Shown here: piece after piece, positions 6,401 through 13,931 of the stretch | How the letters are laid out: the number at the start of each line of letters is the position of its first letter | Numbering within the stretch: position 1 is the stretch's first letter | From: Zelonia costaricensis | Taxonomy: Eukaryota; Euglenozoa; Kinetoplastea; Trypanosomatida; Trypanosomatidae | Assembly: GCA_030849075.1 (NCBI GenBank) | Contig: JASAOO010002938.1 | Location: forward strand, 1-14,252 | Reading direction: 5' to 3' | DNA length: 14,252 bases | Notes under the pieces: model-generated | The model's database searches: none | The model's input: the letters and a program-made list of their open reading frames with translations, nothing else | Told to the model about the DNA's origin: nothing | Translations under genes and position numbers: made by a program

Positions 6401-8784
6401 TTCTGCTGCACCACCGCGTACGCGTTTGCTGCCGCCGCCTCGGGGCGGCTCGGCGCGGCAGAGAGCAGCGGCCCGGCGGACCCTGGCGCCGCCGCTGCCG
6501 CCGCCGCCGCCCCCAACGCGGGCGAGCCGGCGGTAGGAGAGGAGAGGTCGAAGTGGGAGCCGCCGTGGGAAAGCGGCAGTGAGCCGCGCGAGCCGCCCCG
6601 CTCCTGGGCCAGGTCGGAGCTGCGCGACTTGGTCAGCGTCCCCATCACCGCCGTGGCCGCCGCAACGGCGGCGGAGCGGCCCACGATGGTGCCACCGCCG
6701 CCCTCGTAGAGCTGGTCCATGTGCACCACGTTCACGACGAGGTTGTCTTTCAGGGTGGCCAGTGCCGCGGGACTGGCGAGGCCGCGGCAGGCTGCGTGCA
6801 CGGCGGCGGGAAAGCGGCAGCCGGCGTTCATCGTGATGGCGGCGGCGACGGCGGCCTCTTCGGTGGTGATCTCCGTGTTGTGCAGGACCGGCAGCGGCGC
6901 GCCATCGCGGATGAGGGCGAGGGCTCCGTGCGACTGCAGGGCGAGGTGGTAGGCGACCGTGACGGCCTCCTTCGCGACCTTCTCGAGCACCTCCCACTGC
7001 CGCGCCAGGCTCGGCGTGTCGCGGGCGGCCACGCTGCCGGCGAGGCGGCCGCCGCGCAGGATGACGGTGTGGAACGTCAGCGCATCAAAGCCGCGGAAGC
7101 CGCAGCAGTGCACCTCTTCCGCGAGCTCGAGCACCTCAAATCGAGCGCAGTGGCCCATCGGGGCCGTCGTGGCGAGGTCGCCGACACCGACGTACTGCAG
7201 GTCGGCAATGATGTCAGCCCGCAGGCACCACGAGAGCTGCACGAGGAAGTCGCGGCCCACGTTGAGGACGAGGCGCATGTGGCCATCCTCCTCGATGCGC
7301 TCGCGCAGGTAGTGGTGCATGCCGCCCTCGACGACCACCACATCGGGACGCCACACAACAAGCCGCTGGAAGAGCTTGTCGAGGTAGCCGCTGTAGGACC
7401 GCACGTAGTCGACGAGGTCTTCGGCAGGCTGCACCGAGTAGGAGAGGTGGCCGGCGAGCAGCAGCACGCGCGGGTGGTCGCACGCCGTCATCACCCGCTT
7501 GGAGGGCAGCCGGCGGCGGTTCACGAGGCCGGGGTAGACGGCGCACTGCGCTGGCATGGCGGCCGCCGCAATCGAGATGACGGCGACGTGGTCCAGCGCG
7601 GTGGCGCCGAGTGCGACGGAGGTCTGCCGCACCACGTGCCATGCAACGTCAGCGAGGTGCTTGCTCAGCCGCGCGCCCCGCACTTGCGTAAGGTAGGACT
7701 GCAAGGAGTGCTGAATACGGGTCTGCAGGTGCGTCGAGCAGGCGGCGCTGCACTCGTGCAGAAACTCGCGCAGCCGCGCTGGCGGGTCGACGACGGCGTG
7801 GACGGCGGCGCTGCCCATAGGACCGACGTCGGCGTTCATCGACAGCTGCACCACATCGTCCGCCAAGAGGAAGCGCGCGCTGAACTCGATTGGCTCGCTG
7901 AGCGTCTGCAGCCGTGCCCCAACCGCCTCCAGCGCGTTGGTCTGAGCCACAGCCTGCGCGTCGAGGCGGGGTCGTGCCGCCTTGCCCTCCGCTGACTCCT
8001 TACGCTGCGCCTCCCACCACTGCAGCATAGCCGACGGAGCAGGCCGGTGCACGCGGCCGATGGAGTACGTCACCTCTCGGTCCTCGGTCGTCTCCACATG
8101 CCGCACCGCCGAGGTCTCCAGGAAGCGGAGCGTCGCCGCGGCAGCGGGCACGTCGTCGTCGGCTGCGACTGCGGTCTCACGCGGCGGGGCCACCGGCACA
8201 GGCGGGTTCTGCGGCATCGGCGTGATGTTGTGCTGCGACGTGTTGAGCTGCCCGCGCCTGCTGCCCAGGTGCAGCGGCGTACCGGGCCGCGTGGGCGCGG
8301 TGCACGGCAGCGACCGGCTCAGCAACAGCGGCGACGGCGACGTGGAGGCCACAAAAGGGGCGCTCTGCAGCGTGAGGGAGGAGGGCTGGAAGTCGGGGTG
8401 CGGCACGAGGGCCTCGCGGGCCGCGTTCTCGATTATGGTGGCGGCGCAGCGGCGGCACAGCCGCACCGACAGCTCGGCCGCCGTGTTTGTTGTGGCACTG
8501 GTGCGCCCCTTGAAGCTCCGGTCACTGGTGTCTGCCTCAGGCGTCACACTCGGGTGAGGCCCCGCATCGGAGCTGGCGGTCGGGGTGAACCACTGATACA
8601 CGTTGGACACGATGCTCTGCGAGGTGGACGCGGCCGACGCGGGGTGCAGGCACTCGTAGCAGAAGACCTGCCCGCAGCGGCGGCAGTGGTGGCGTCGGCG
8701 GAACACCGTGAACTTCTCACCGCACCCGCGGCAGCGCAGTGCGTACTTGTCCTCCACCCACAGCGAGCGGTCCGTCGTCGACAT
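3457..8784 (-). CDS. FAB1: PIKfyve/Fab1-type phosphatidylinositol 3-phosphate 5-kinase (FYVE, chaperonin-like and PIP-kinase domains)
   Basis: 1775 aa, stop TGA. Members of this family bind PI3P on endosomes and phosphorylate it to PI(3,5)P2, controlling endolysosome size and traffic. FYVE finger at residues 9-115: WVED (9-12), RRRHHCR (29-35), zinc ligands C18/C21, C34/C37, C42/C45 and C110/C113, and RLC (108-110) for the usual RVC. Chaperonin-like domain roughly 360-620, including the RPDVVVVEGG block (479-488). A region starting FYGSGDETLFHFL (800-812) matches the start of the family's Cys-rich region. Long Ala/Pro/Gln/Ser-rich linkers follow (about 700-790, 975-995, 1085-1125, 1195-1225, 1265-1355). 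PIP-kinase domain about 1390-1745: nucleotide-binding Lys in FLIK (K1487), TWDLKGSQRNR (1607-1617), catalytic MDYSL (D1670), MIDF (D1689). ATG 8784 is used because the frame extends upstream only to a GTG at 8805 and WxxD falls at residue 9. Shorter than yeast (about 2280) and human (about 2100) homologues. All catalytic signatures are intact, so an active lipid kinase is likely. It would normally work with Vac14/Fig4, which are not in this window. Confidence 0.95.
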   Translation of the reverse strand: MSTTDRSLWVEDKYALRCRGCGEKFTVFRRRHHCRRCGQVFCYECLHPASAASTSQSIVSNVYQWFTPTASSDAGPHPSVTPEADTSDRSFKGRTSATTNTAAELSVRLCRRCAATIIENAAREALVPHPDFQPSSLTLQSAPFVASTSPSPLLLSRSLPCTAPTRPGTPLHLGSRRGQLNTSQHNITPMPQNPPVPVAPPRETAVAADDDVPAAAATLRFLETSAVRHVETTEDREVTYSIGRVHRPAPSAMLQWWEAQRKESAEGKAARPRLDAQAVAQTNALEAVGARLQTLSEPIEFSARFLLADDVVQLSMNADVGPMGSAAVHAVVDPPARLREFLHECSAACSTHLQTRIQHSLQSYLTQVRGARLSKHLADVAWHVVRQTSVALGATALDHVAVISIAAAAMPAQCAVYPGLVNRRRLPSKRVMTACDHPRVLLLAGHLSYSVQPAEDLVDYVRSYSGYLDKLFQRLVVWRPDVVVVEGGMHHYLRERIEEDGHMRLVLNVGRDFLVQLSWCLRADIIADLQYVGVGDLATTAPMGHCARFEVLELAEEVHCCGFRGFDALTFHTVILRGGRLAGSVAARDTPSLARQWEVLEKVAKEAVTVAYHLALQSHGALALIRDGAPLPVLHNTEITTEEAAVAAAITMNAGCRFPAAVHAACRGLASPAALATLKDNLVVNVVHMDQLYEGGGGTIVGRSAAVAAATAVMGTLTKSRSSDLAQERGGSRGSLPLSHGGSHFDLSSPTAGSPALGAAAAAAAAPGSAGPLLSAAPSRPEAAAANAYAVVQQKSALAFYGSGDETLFHFLVSRCSGAEMQVLYLHGGFRVKVTAATHAALSAAPSRLAESGLSDLLGAAQMTAFHKAAVRQNAARALAGVEAMDAAAMAAFVAHLKGFFSLRIRAEHTGVDPSDVTVPLDASVEVCAPHLLSLSTAAFLEWVLYSWMPALAGPAASAPVTSPALRITFQFHPLGADLQSQPQPQQQSQAPHGHPNSLAAQAYTNTVTFLIKPVQLGAVEFPPRVLPSVACSQDAHDLDGRLAVDTLYAAQEASELATLLAELLQAAHTSLQRAEQLESAKAAVSAPAQALPPSAASSVEDAPGKAPPGSPSTAAGAALPARPQALVQLDTAAVALRQCMVDAESALAELQEARQPSGGPPVAPVLARLRQRLLPAFVAAYRAWRNAHRRAVGRNAISAAAAAGVVGGGADVAAGAGGGGAAALQERPPCLRQLDGCLYHADRSQWIRLAEPTSILAAALLQLYRPTPPTDSTGTLVPPPPATATTTVTEPVSLAPSTAASDGAAGADEDTKPALTPTVTAVTQGAHVSFAIEPPPVAESPQESPSPPGRCGQPPSLTSLCRLTRAAALEALRQTSRVEAAAPSATLKCAVTGYQPLVHDSGGGAMAALSSATGVSAIMNSGGATEPSITVEVLFPRSFAALHVLYTDGAPFDLCAALLRCRPYSADGGKSQSRFFVTQDGRFLIKAVKPTELRYFREWAPRYFARMADYFAAAAPEPRQDTPRSSEAPLHSPASSMLGVQSTLGKILGLYAVHVQGTRSRGGAPVSAASADATASQLSQRPLLPDGTHCFMVAEQLLFGRPVRETWDLKGSQRNRTTDQTAAVRLDEDFVQEHLRAGNFFFCSPESKSLLMDHLSRDTALLAESGIMDYSLMVSVGDAGRLYVGMIDFLHPYSSAKVLESKMKSGLDTMLGYTRRDPTIIDPASYAARFMLWMDGYFNGVPDRLFPVTRVRLLQERRESELADKKRQSPRSAP
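6485..6512 (-). repeat. GCC-type codon repeat encoding a poly-alanine run in the PIKfyve homologue
   Basis: An imperfect run of Ala codons (mostly GCG/GCC/GCA type) encodes eight consecutive alanines at about residues 759-766, in the linker between the chaperonin-like and Cys-rich regions. It is likely to be length-polymorphic and has no known role. Confidence 0.7.
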
Positions 8785-8838
8785 GGCGGCGCGAGAGCGC
8801 GGCACAGGAAAGAAGGGATGCGCTCAGGAGCCCACGCG

Positions 8839-8968
8839 CTTGGAGTCCCGCGTCGCGTCAGAGATGGTCAGCGTGTGAGGTTCAATCAAGCGTGCGACGT
8901 GACGAGCCAAGCCGGCAGCGTCGGCGGTCGTCGCGGACAAAGCGGGAAGAGAGGAGGGGGGGGGGGAC
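8839..8968 (-). promoter_or_regulatory. Pyrimidine tract and trans-splice acceptor for the PIKfyve homologue
   Basis: On the coding strand a C11 run followed by TCCTCTCTTCCCGCTTTG is followed by about 100 nt with no AG until the AG at 8840-8839. Use of that AG gives a 54-nt leader before ATG 8784. This is typical of spliced-leader addition sites, though the tract-to-AG distance is on the long side. Inferred from sequence. Confidence 0.5.
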
Positions 8969-9405
8969 GTGTTGCGGTGGCCGTGCCTGACACGCACCAT
9001 TTGCACGGCACAAGTGCAGCGGTGTAGAAGAGGGCGTGCGAAGGCCTCCCGCTCGGTGGTGAATATACGAGCGCGTACTGTGGTGCGCCGTGGCGCCTGC
9101 AGTCAGGACGCAGAGACGCTGTGTCGGACTGAAAGGCGAGGAGAAGGAAATTGGAAGACAACGGTGACCGCGGCGGAGATCCACACACGCAAACAAACGA
9201 ACAAAACGCAACGCGAGGGGGTGCCGGAGGTCGTGCAGGGGCGTGTCTTGCGTACCTGGGAACGAGCGCGCGGCATCCTAACCTTCGCATGTTCGTGCGA
9301 CCTTGACCCCCTTCTTAGTGGTCTTCCCTCTGCCTGGCTGCTGCGTTGCAGATGCAGTGAGGGACCAACGCCACCACAGTGAGCGCTACGCACATTGCTC
9401 CCTGC

Positions 9406-9420
9406 GTGTGTGTGTGTGTG
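9406..9420. repeat. GT dinucleotide microsatellite
   Basis: About seven GT units on the plus strand in the E1/kinase spacer; reads as CA on the transcribed (mRNA-like) strand. Confidence 0.85.
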
Positions 9421-9706
9421 CACCTGTGCCATTTGCATCCAGCGCGCCAATAGGGAAATGCAGACGTGCTCCACGCCCTCGCTGCGGCGCGCTTCTGGGG
9501 ACTCTCTTGTGGTGTTTCGTTCGACAAACCTCATGATGAGCGTTTTGCACAGGAACGCACTAAGGCTCGTCCGTGAACGCCAGGCGCGACTGCGAGGACA
9601 GATGAAAAGAAGGCCGCCATGGGAACTCAACGCACCAACGCGGAAACACCCAAAGGGTGGTGGTGGTGGCAGCCCCGCTGTCGTGCATGTGTGTCTGCAC
9701 CGTGTT

Positions 9707-9726
9707 GGGAGGGGAGGGGGCGGGGG
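9707..9726 (+). other. Strong G-quadruplex motif
   Basis: Four G-runs of 3, 4, 5 and 5 separated by single bases (A, A, C): GGGAGGGGAGGGGGCGGGGG. Single-base loops are the most stable quadruplex arrangement. The G-rich strand is the template strand for the surrounding minus-strand genes, so the structure would form in DNA rather than in the mRNA. Confidence 0.75.
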
Positions 9727-10648
9727 CGGACGGAGGAGAGGACGGGGTATGTGGAGAGGGGGAAAGAAGAAGGTGAAGCGAAACGACGAAGTGGACATAC
9801 AAGGCGGACTTCTTCAAGCACGACAAGACACGCACAAAGACATCAAGCGCGGCGGCGGCCCCCTCCCCTGCTCGGTCAAAGACGTTTGGTTCCCTCCTCG
9901 TATGGCCCCATCACGGCTTTCGCACGGCGCCATTGAGCAAGTGACGACGCGGCAAAAGGCGTCAGATGCTGGGGCTTGAAGAGGGAGAGGGCAGTTGCGC
10001 GGGGAATGCAAAATCAAAGAGAGCTCGTGTAGGGGCACGAGGCGTCGGCGCTACGCCGCGCGGCATCCAGCACAACAGAGGAAAAAAAAAGAACAGAGAA
10101 CACACACGCAATCGCAAATTCGCGCACGAGTCCGAACAGCCGAGGAAGGGACGGAGCGAGACAGATGAGCGGTAAAGGGAGGGGGGCGGGAATGGTGACA
10201 GAGCACGGGCGGTGCTGCACGGCCGACGCCCTCCCCCCCCCCCTCTCCGCCCCTCACCTCGACATAGGAGAAGGCGGTAACAGAAAGACAGGATGGGCGG
10301 CGCTCGCAGAACGACAAGAGAGAGAGAGCGGGCAGAACACGGAACGACGAAGAGCGCGATGCGGCGCGCGTGTATGTATCGACTCCCTGCCTGAACGTAG
10401 AGCCACAAAACGTACACTGGAGGCGAGTGGGGGAAAGACGTGTGCGGTTGTGTCGGAGCTCTTCTACAAACTCATCGCGCATCTTCTCTGGTGCGTCTTC
10501 TCCCCCCACCTTGCCTCCCGGTACACCACTCAACCCTGACGTCGACACAGCCAACGTGTGCTAGAGAGTTTGATGAAATATCGAACAACGCAAGAGCAAG
10601 CGCCAAAAGGCCAAACAGCAACGAGCCACAAAGCGCACGCCAAGTGCC

Positions 10649-10672
10649 AGAGAGAGAGAGAGAGAGAGAGAG
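10649..10672. repeat. AG dinucleotide microsatellite
   Basis: Twelve AG units on the plus strand, equal to a CT tract on the coding strand, within the probable 3' UTR of the E1 gene about 120 bp past its stop. Confidence 0.9.
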
Positions 10673-10790
10673 GAACACATAGAAGAAGAGAGGACACACA
10701 CATACAAGGGCTTCGAGCGGTCACGCAACACGTCCCCCCCCCCCCTCCCCCACCGCCCCCGCCTCGCCTGTGGTTCCGCGGCGCGCCCGT

Positions 10791-13700
10791 CTACGCCAGC
10801 GTCTGCTCGATCAACGTCTTTTCCTCCTCGACGTGAACGGAGCCGTAGCCGGTCGATGGCGACGCAACGGCCGGGCGGCTGATGATGCTGATGCGCTTCT
10901 GCTTCAGGCTGAGGTGGCGCATGAGGCTGTTCATGCGCGGGCGCATGTGCGTCCACATACCCATGTTGCGCGGCTCCTCCTGCAGCCACACAAACTCAGC
11001 GTCTGGGTTGCGCTGGGCGTACTTCTCCATCACGTCCGCGACCTGCTCCCACGGGAACGGGGCCAGCTGCTCCAGCGTGACGAGCACCACGTCGGCGTGC
11101 GCGTCAGGCGCCCCCTTGTGCTTGGCGTCCTTCACGATGCTCTCGATCTGGCCGGTGCAGAAGACGACCTTGCGCGCCACCGTGTTCTCGGCCTGGGCCG
11201 TGTCAATGACCGCCCTGAAGTTCGAGCCGCGCGTCATCTCAGACAGCTGTGACAGGTTTGGCGCGCGCAGGCGGGCCTTGGAGAAGAAGTTGATGAGCGG
11301 CTTCGCAAACTCGCGCAGGCCCTGGCGGCGCAGCAGGTGGAAGTAGCTGGCTGGCGTGCTTGGGTAGGCGACCTGCCAGTTGTGCCGGCGGATGCGCACC
11401 TCGAGCGCCTGGTCATTCGGGAAGCGGCGGAAGTCGGCGGGGACGCGGTCGAGGTCGTCGCTAAGCTGCAGGAAGCGCTCGATGCGCGCCGAGCTGTGCT
11501 CCGGCCCGGCGCCGGAGTAGCCGTGCGGCAGCGACAGGATGAGGCTGCTGTGCTCGTTCCACTTCTCCTCGCAGGAGCCGAGGAACTGGTCGAAGATGAC
11601 CTGCGCCCCGTTGGCGAAGTCACCGAACTGGGCCTCCCACATCGTGATGCAGCGGGTGTTCTCCATGTTGTAGCCCATCTCAAAGCCGCAGACGGCGAGC
11701 TCGGACAGGGAGCTGTTCGAGATGGTGATGAGCGCCTGCGTCGGCGACGCCGTCTTGATCGGGAAGTACTTGAGGTTCGTCTTCATGTCCAGGATGCCGG
11801 CGTGGCGCTGCGTGAAGGTGCCTCGCTCAACGTCCTCACCGGTGAGTCGGATGGGCACCCCCTGCGTTGAGAGGGAGGCCAGCGCCATCAGTTCCGCCTG
11901 GCACCACTCGATCGCGTCGCCCTGCTCGGTGCCCTTCTTGCGCGCGGCGTACGTGCGCTCCACGACGGGGTGCGGCTTCTGCATCTCGCGCGGGATGGTG
12001 GCGAGGTGCACGCCGAGCGCTCGCAGCGTCTTCGTCTCGACGCCCGTGTCGACGGCCGACACCGGCGCTGGCACACGCGCCGCTGCGATCTTCTTGTCCG
12101 ACAGGTCGGCCGAGGTGTTCTCGCTCTCGGGGTCGAAGACGGGCATCACCTTCACAAAGTCCTGCGTGCTGCTCATGCGGTCGAAGGCTTGGCGCAGGAT
12201 GCTGTCCCACTCCTTGTCCCGCGCCTTGGCGTCCTCGGCGGTCAGCAGGCCCTCCTCCAATAGCGTCTTAGTGTAGATGTCGATGAGCCGCGGGTGCTGG
12301 CGGATCTGCTCGTACAGCTGCGGCTGTGTGAAGTCTGGGAGGTCGGCCTCGTTGTGCCCGTTGCGGCGGTAGCAGACGAGGTCAATGATGATGTCGCGGT
12401 GGAACTGCTGCCGGAACCGCGCCGCGATCTTGGCCGCCTTCACGCACGCGTCCACGTCGTCACCGTTGACGTGCAGCACCGGCGCGTTGTTCACCTTGGC
12501 GAGGTCGGTGCAGTAGGCGCTGGCGCGCGAGTCTTTCGGGTTGGTGGTGAAGCCGATCTGGTTGTTGATGACCAGGTGGAGGGTGCCGCCGACGTGGAAG
12601 TTCTCCAGATCGCAGAAGCCCATCGTCTCGTAGCACGAGCCCTGTCCGGCGAAGGCGGCGTCGCCGTGGATGAGGATGGGCAGCACCGCCGTGCACTCCA
12701 CGTCGTTCATGTGCACCTGCCGCGCGCGGGCCTTGCCGAGTACGAGCGGGTTCACGGCCTCGAGGTGCGACGGGTTCGGCAGCAGGTCGAGTTCGATGGA
12801 CTTGTTGTTGGGCAGGTTGACGCGCTTGCGGAGGCCGAGGTGGTACTTGACGTCGCCGCTGATGTGCGCGTCGGCGACGGCGGCACGACCCTCAAACTCG
12901 TTCAGGATGGCGTGCAGCGACTTGTGCAAGACGTTCGCCAGTACGTTAAGACGACCGCGGTGGGCCATGCCGATGATGGCGCTCTGCACGCCAAGGTCGC
13001 TGGACGCGATGAGGGCCGCGTTCATCGCCGGAATGAACGCCTCGCCGCCGTCGAGGCCGAAGCGCTGCTGCGTCGCGTACTTGACCTGCAGGAACTTCTC
13101 GAACCCGCACGCCTTGACGACGTCGTTGTAGTAGTGCAGCCGCTCCTCCGCCGGCAGCGGCTGCAGCGAGTTCGCCACCTCCTGCCGGAACCAGTTGCGC
13201 AGCTCGAAGTAGCCGGAGGACATGAACTCGAAGCCGATGGGGCCGCAGAAGAGGCTCCGCACGCGCGCGAAGATCTGCTCGAGCGTCATGGCCGTGCCGC
13301 CGCTGACGAAGGTGGCCTCGTAGCTCGCACCAAACGTGACGTTGAAGACCTGCTTCAGGTCCTCCTTGGTGAAGCCAAACTCTTCCGGCGCCAGCGTGCG
13401 GGTGCCGAGGACGCGGTTGTCCGCGTGGTACCCCTTGAGGGGGTCGACGTTGGCCATGTGGTGGCCGAAACGCTCGTACTCGCGAATCATCCACGAAAGC
13501 CGCATGTTGTCGTGGCGCTGCTTCTCCGAGAGGGACTTGGCGTCGATGGGGCGGCTGAAAGTGGCGACCACGGGGGCGTTGTCATTGCCGGCGCGAATCG
13601 CCTCCAGCACCGGCACCCAGCTCGCATCCACCAGCGCGCTGTCCGCCTCGTACTGCCGCATCAAGTTCTCGACGTAAACCTGGTTCTCGGCGTTGACAAG

Positions 13701-13802
13701 CTGGTCGTACGGGTTCGGCGCGCGGATCGTCCGGGCGTCGGTGAAGGATCGCACCGCCGCCGCACGAGCCGCGACGGCGCCCGTCAAGGCACGGCGCATC
13801 AT
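10791..13802 (-). CDS. OGDH: 2-oxoglutarate dehydrogenase E1 component (thiamine-diphosphate-dependent), mitochondrial
   Basis: Complete, 1003 aa, stop TAG; the usual length for the E1o family. It decarboxylates 2-oxoglutarate on thiamine diphosphate and passes the succinyl group to E2 lipoyl arms in the TCA-cycle complex. The N-terminus (residues 1-25) is rich in Arg and Ala with no acidic residue before D22, a good mitochondrial presequence. Then an N-terminal E2-binding-type segment (PYDQLVNAENQVYVE, 31-45), MAHRGRLNVLANV (279-291), the thiamine-binding motif HGDAAFAGQG (379-388) to VINNQIGFTT (411-420), CYRRNGHNE (477-485), EAQFGDFANGAQV (723-735) and HGYSGAGPEHSSARIER (760-776). Candidate active-site His are H281, H321 and H760. 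Two adjacent ATGs (13802 and 13799) open the frame; the first is used. Upstream, the frame is open only to a TTG through C-rich repeat sequence. Trypanosomatids, as I recall, carry two E1o-like genes; which paralogue this is cannot be told here. No SKL-type C-terminus (it ends TLA). Confidence 0.97.
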   Translation of the reverse strand: MMRRALTGAVAARAAAVRSFTDARTIRAPNPYDQLVNAENQVYVENLMRQYEADSALVDASWVPVLEAIRAGNDNAPVVATFSRPIDAKSLSEKQRHDNMRLSWMIREYERFGHHMANVDPLKGYHADNRVLGTRTLAPEEFGFTKEDLKQVFNVTFGASYEATFVSGGTAMTLEQIFARVRSLFCGPIGFEFMSSGYFELRNWFRQEVANSLQPLPAEERLHYYNDVVKACGFEKFLQVKYATQQRFGLDGGEAFIPAMNAALIASSDLGVQSAIIGMAHRGRLNVLANVLHKSLHAILNEFEGRAAVADAHISGDVKYHLGLRKRVNLPNNKSIELDLLPNPSHLEAVNPLVLGKARARQVHMNDVECTAVLPILIHGDAAFAGQGSCYETMGFCDLENFHVGGTLHLVINNQIGFTTNPKDSRASAYCTDLAKVNNAPVLHVNGDDVDACVKAAKIAARFRQQFHRDIIIDLVCYRRNGHNEADLPDFTQPQLYEQIRQHPRLIDIYTKTLLEEGLLTAEDAKARDKEWDSILRQAFDRMSSTQDFVKVMPVFDPESENTSADLSDKKIAAARVPAPVSAVDTGVETKTLRALGVHLATIPREMQKPHPVVERTYAARKKGTEQGDAIEWCQAELMALASLSTQGVPIRLTGEDVERGTFTQRHAGILDMKTNLKYFPIKTASPTQALITISNSSLSELAVCGFEMGYNMENTRCITMWEAQFGDFANGAQVIFDQFLGSCEEKWNEHSSLILSLPHGYSGAGPEHSSARIERFLQLSDDLDRVPADFRRFPNDQALEVRIRRHNWQVAYPSTPASYFHLLRRQGLREFAKPLINFFSKARLRAPNLSQLSEMTRGSNFRAVIDTAQAENTVARKVVFCTGQIESIVKDAKHKGAPDAHADVVLVTLEQLAPFPWEQVADVMEKYAQRNPDAEFVWLQEEPRNMGMWTHMRPRMNSLMRHLSLKQKRISIISRPAVASPSTGYGSVHVEEEKTLIEQTLA

Positions 13803-13827
13803 GTCGGCGGAGAGGGAGGGGGATAAA

Positions 13828-13838
13828 GGGGGGGGGGG
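13828..13838. repeat. G11 homopolymer (C11 on coding strand) followed by GGTGA repeats
   Basis: Eleven G on the plus strand, followed by three GGTGA units at 13840-13854. On the coding strand this reads as a CACCT-type repeat and C-tract ending 25 nt before the E1 ATG. It has the composition of a splice pyrimidine tract but there is no AG between it and the start codon. Confidence 0.8.
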
Positions 13839-13870
13839 AGGTGAGGTGAGGTGAAGACGGTGGCGGGAGG

Positions 13871-13931
13871 GGGGCGGAGGAGACGTATACGGCAAGTGNG
13901 CGGGGGGCGGAGGAGACGTATACGGCAAGTG
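13871..13931. repeat. 33-bp tandem duplication in E1 leader, with one undetermined base
   Basis: A 28-bp block (core GGAGACGTATACGGCAAGTG) occurs at 13871-13898 and again identically at 13904-13931, a period of 33 bp. The only undetermined base of the window, N at 13899, falls at the junction. The arrangement suggests a tandem array whose copy number may have been collapsed or poorly resolved in assembly. Each unit contains the 6-bp palindrome GTATAC. Confidence 0.9.

Larger units (their letters stand above)
8785..10790. other. 2-kb spacer between the OGDH E1 and PIKfyve genes
   Basis: No convincing gene on either strand. It should contain the E1 3' UTR (right part) and the kinase 5' leader (left part). 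Visible structure: C-tracts at 10734-10745 and 10233-10243 (plus strand), AG12 at 10649-10672, A9 at 10082-10090, GGT repeats near 9658-9669, a G-quadruplex motif at 9707-9726, GT repeat at 9406-9420, and G11 at 8956-8966. The longest ATG-initiated frame (9798 to 9103, minus, 231 codons) is Pro/Ser/Arg/His-rich and includes translated microsatellite, so it looks non-coding. I saw no tRNA B-box (GGTTCGA) on either strand. Confidence 0.6.

Noticed and set aside
6721..7995. 424-codon open frame on the plus strand opposite the PIKfyve gene
   Set aside because: Antisense shadow of the chaperonin-like coding region; His/Val/Arg-rich with no recognisable domain.
8785..8805. Seven-codon upstream extension of the PIKfyve gene
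   Set aside because: It would start at GTG; nuclear genes of these organisms use ATG, and ATG 8784 puts the FYVE WxxD at the expected position.
9103..9798. 231-codon ATG-initiated frame in the E1/kinase spacer, minus strand
   Set aside because: Pro/Ser/Arg/His-rich, includes translated microsatellite (HTHTH), no domain, and no good acceptor just before its ATG. A small unrecognised gene cannot be fully excluded.
10051..10482. Minus-strand frame starting MRDEFVEEL in the E1 3' flank, containing a CTFC motif
   Set aside because: One CxxC is not enough for a zinc finger, the rest is low-complexity Ser/Arg/Gly, and the frame lies in the probable 3' UTR.
12294..13826. 510-codon open frame on the plus strand opposite the E1 gene
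   Set aside because: It is antisense to a fully conserved enzyme, its product is a Val/Arg/Ala/Asp-rich mirror of the E1 codons, and GC-rich third positions commonly keep antisense frames open.
13803..13928. 42-codon Pro-rich upstream extension of E1
   Set aside because: It starts at TTG, translates the tandem repeat and C-tracts, contains the N, and would place a Pro-rich tail before an otherwise good mitochondrial presequence.
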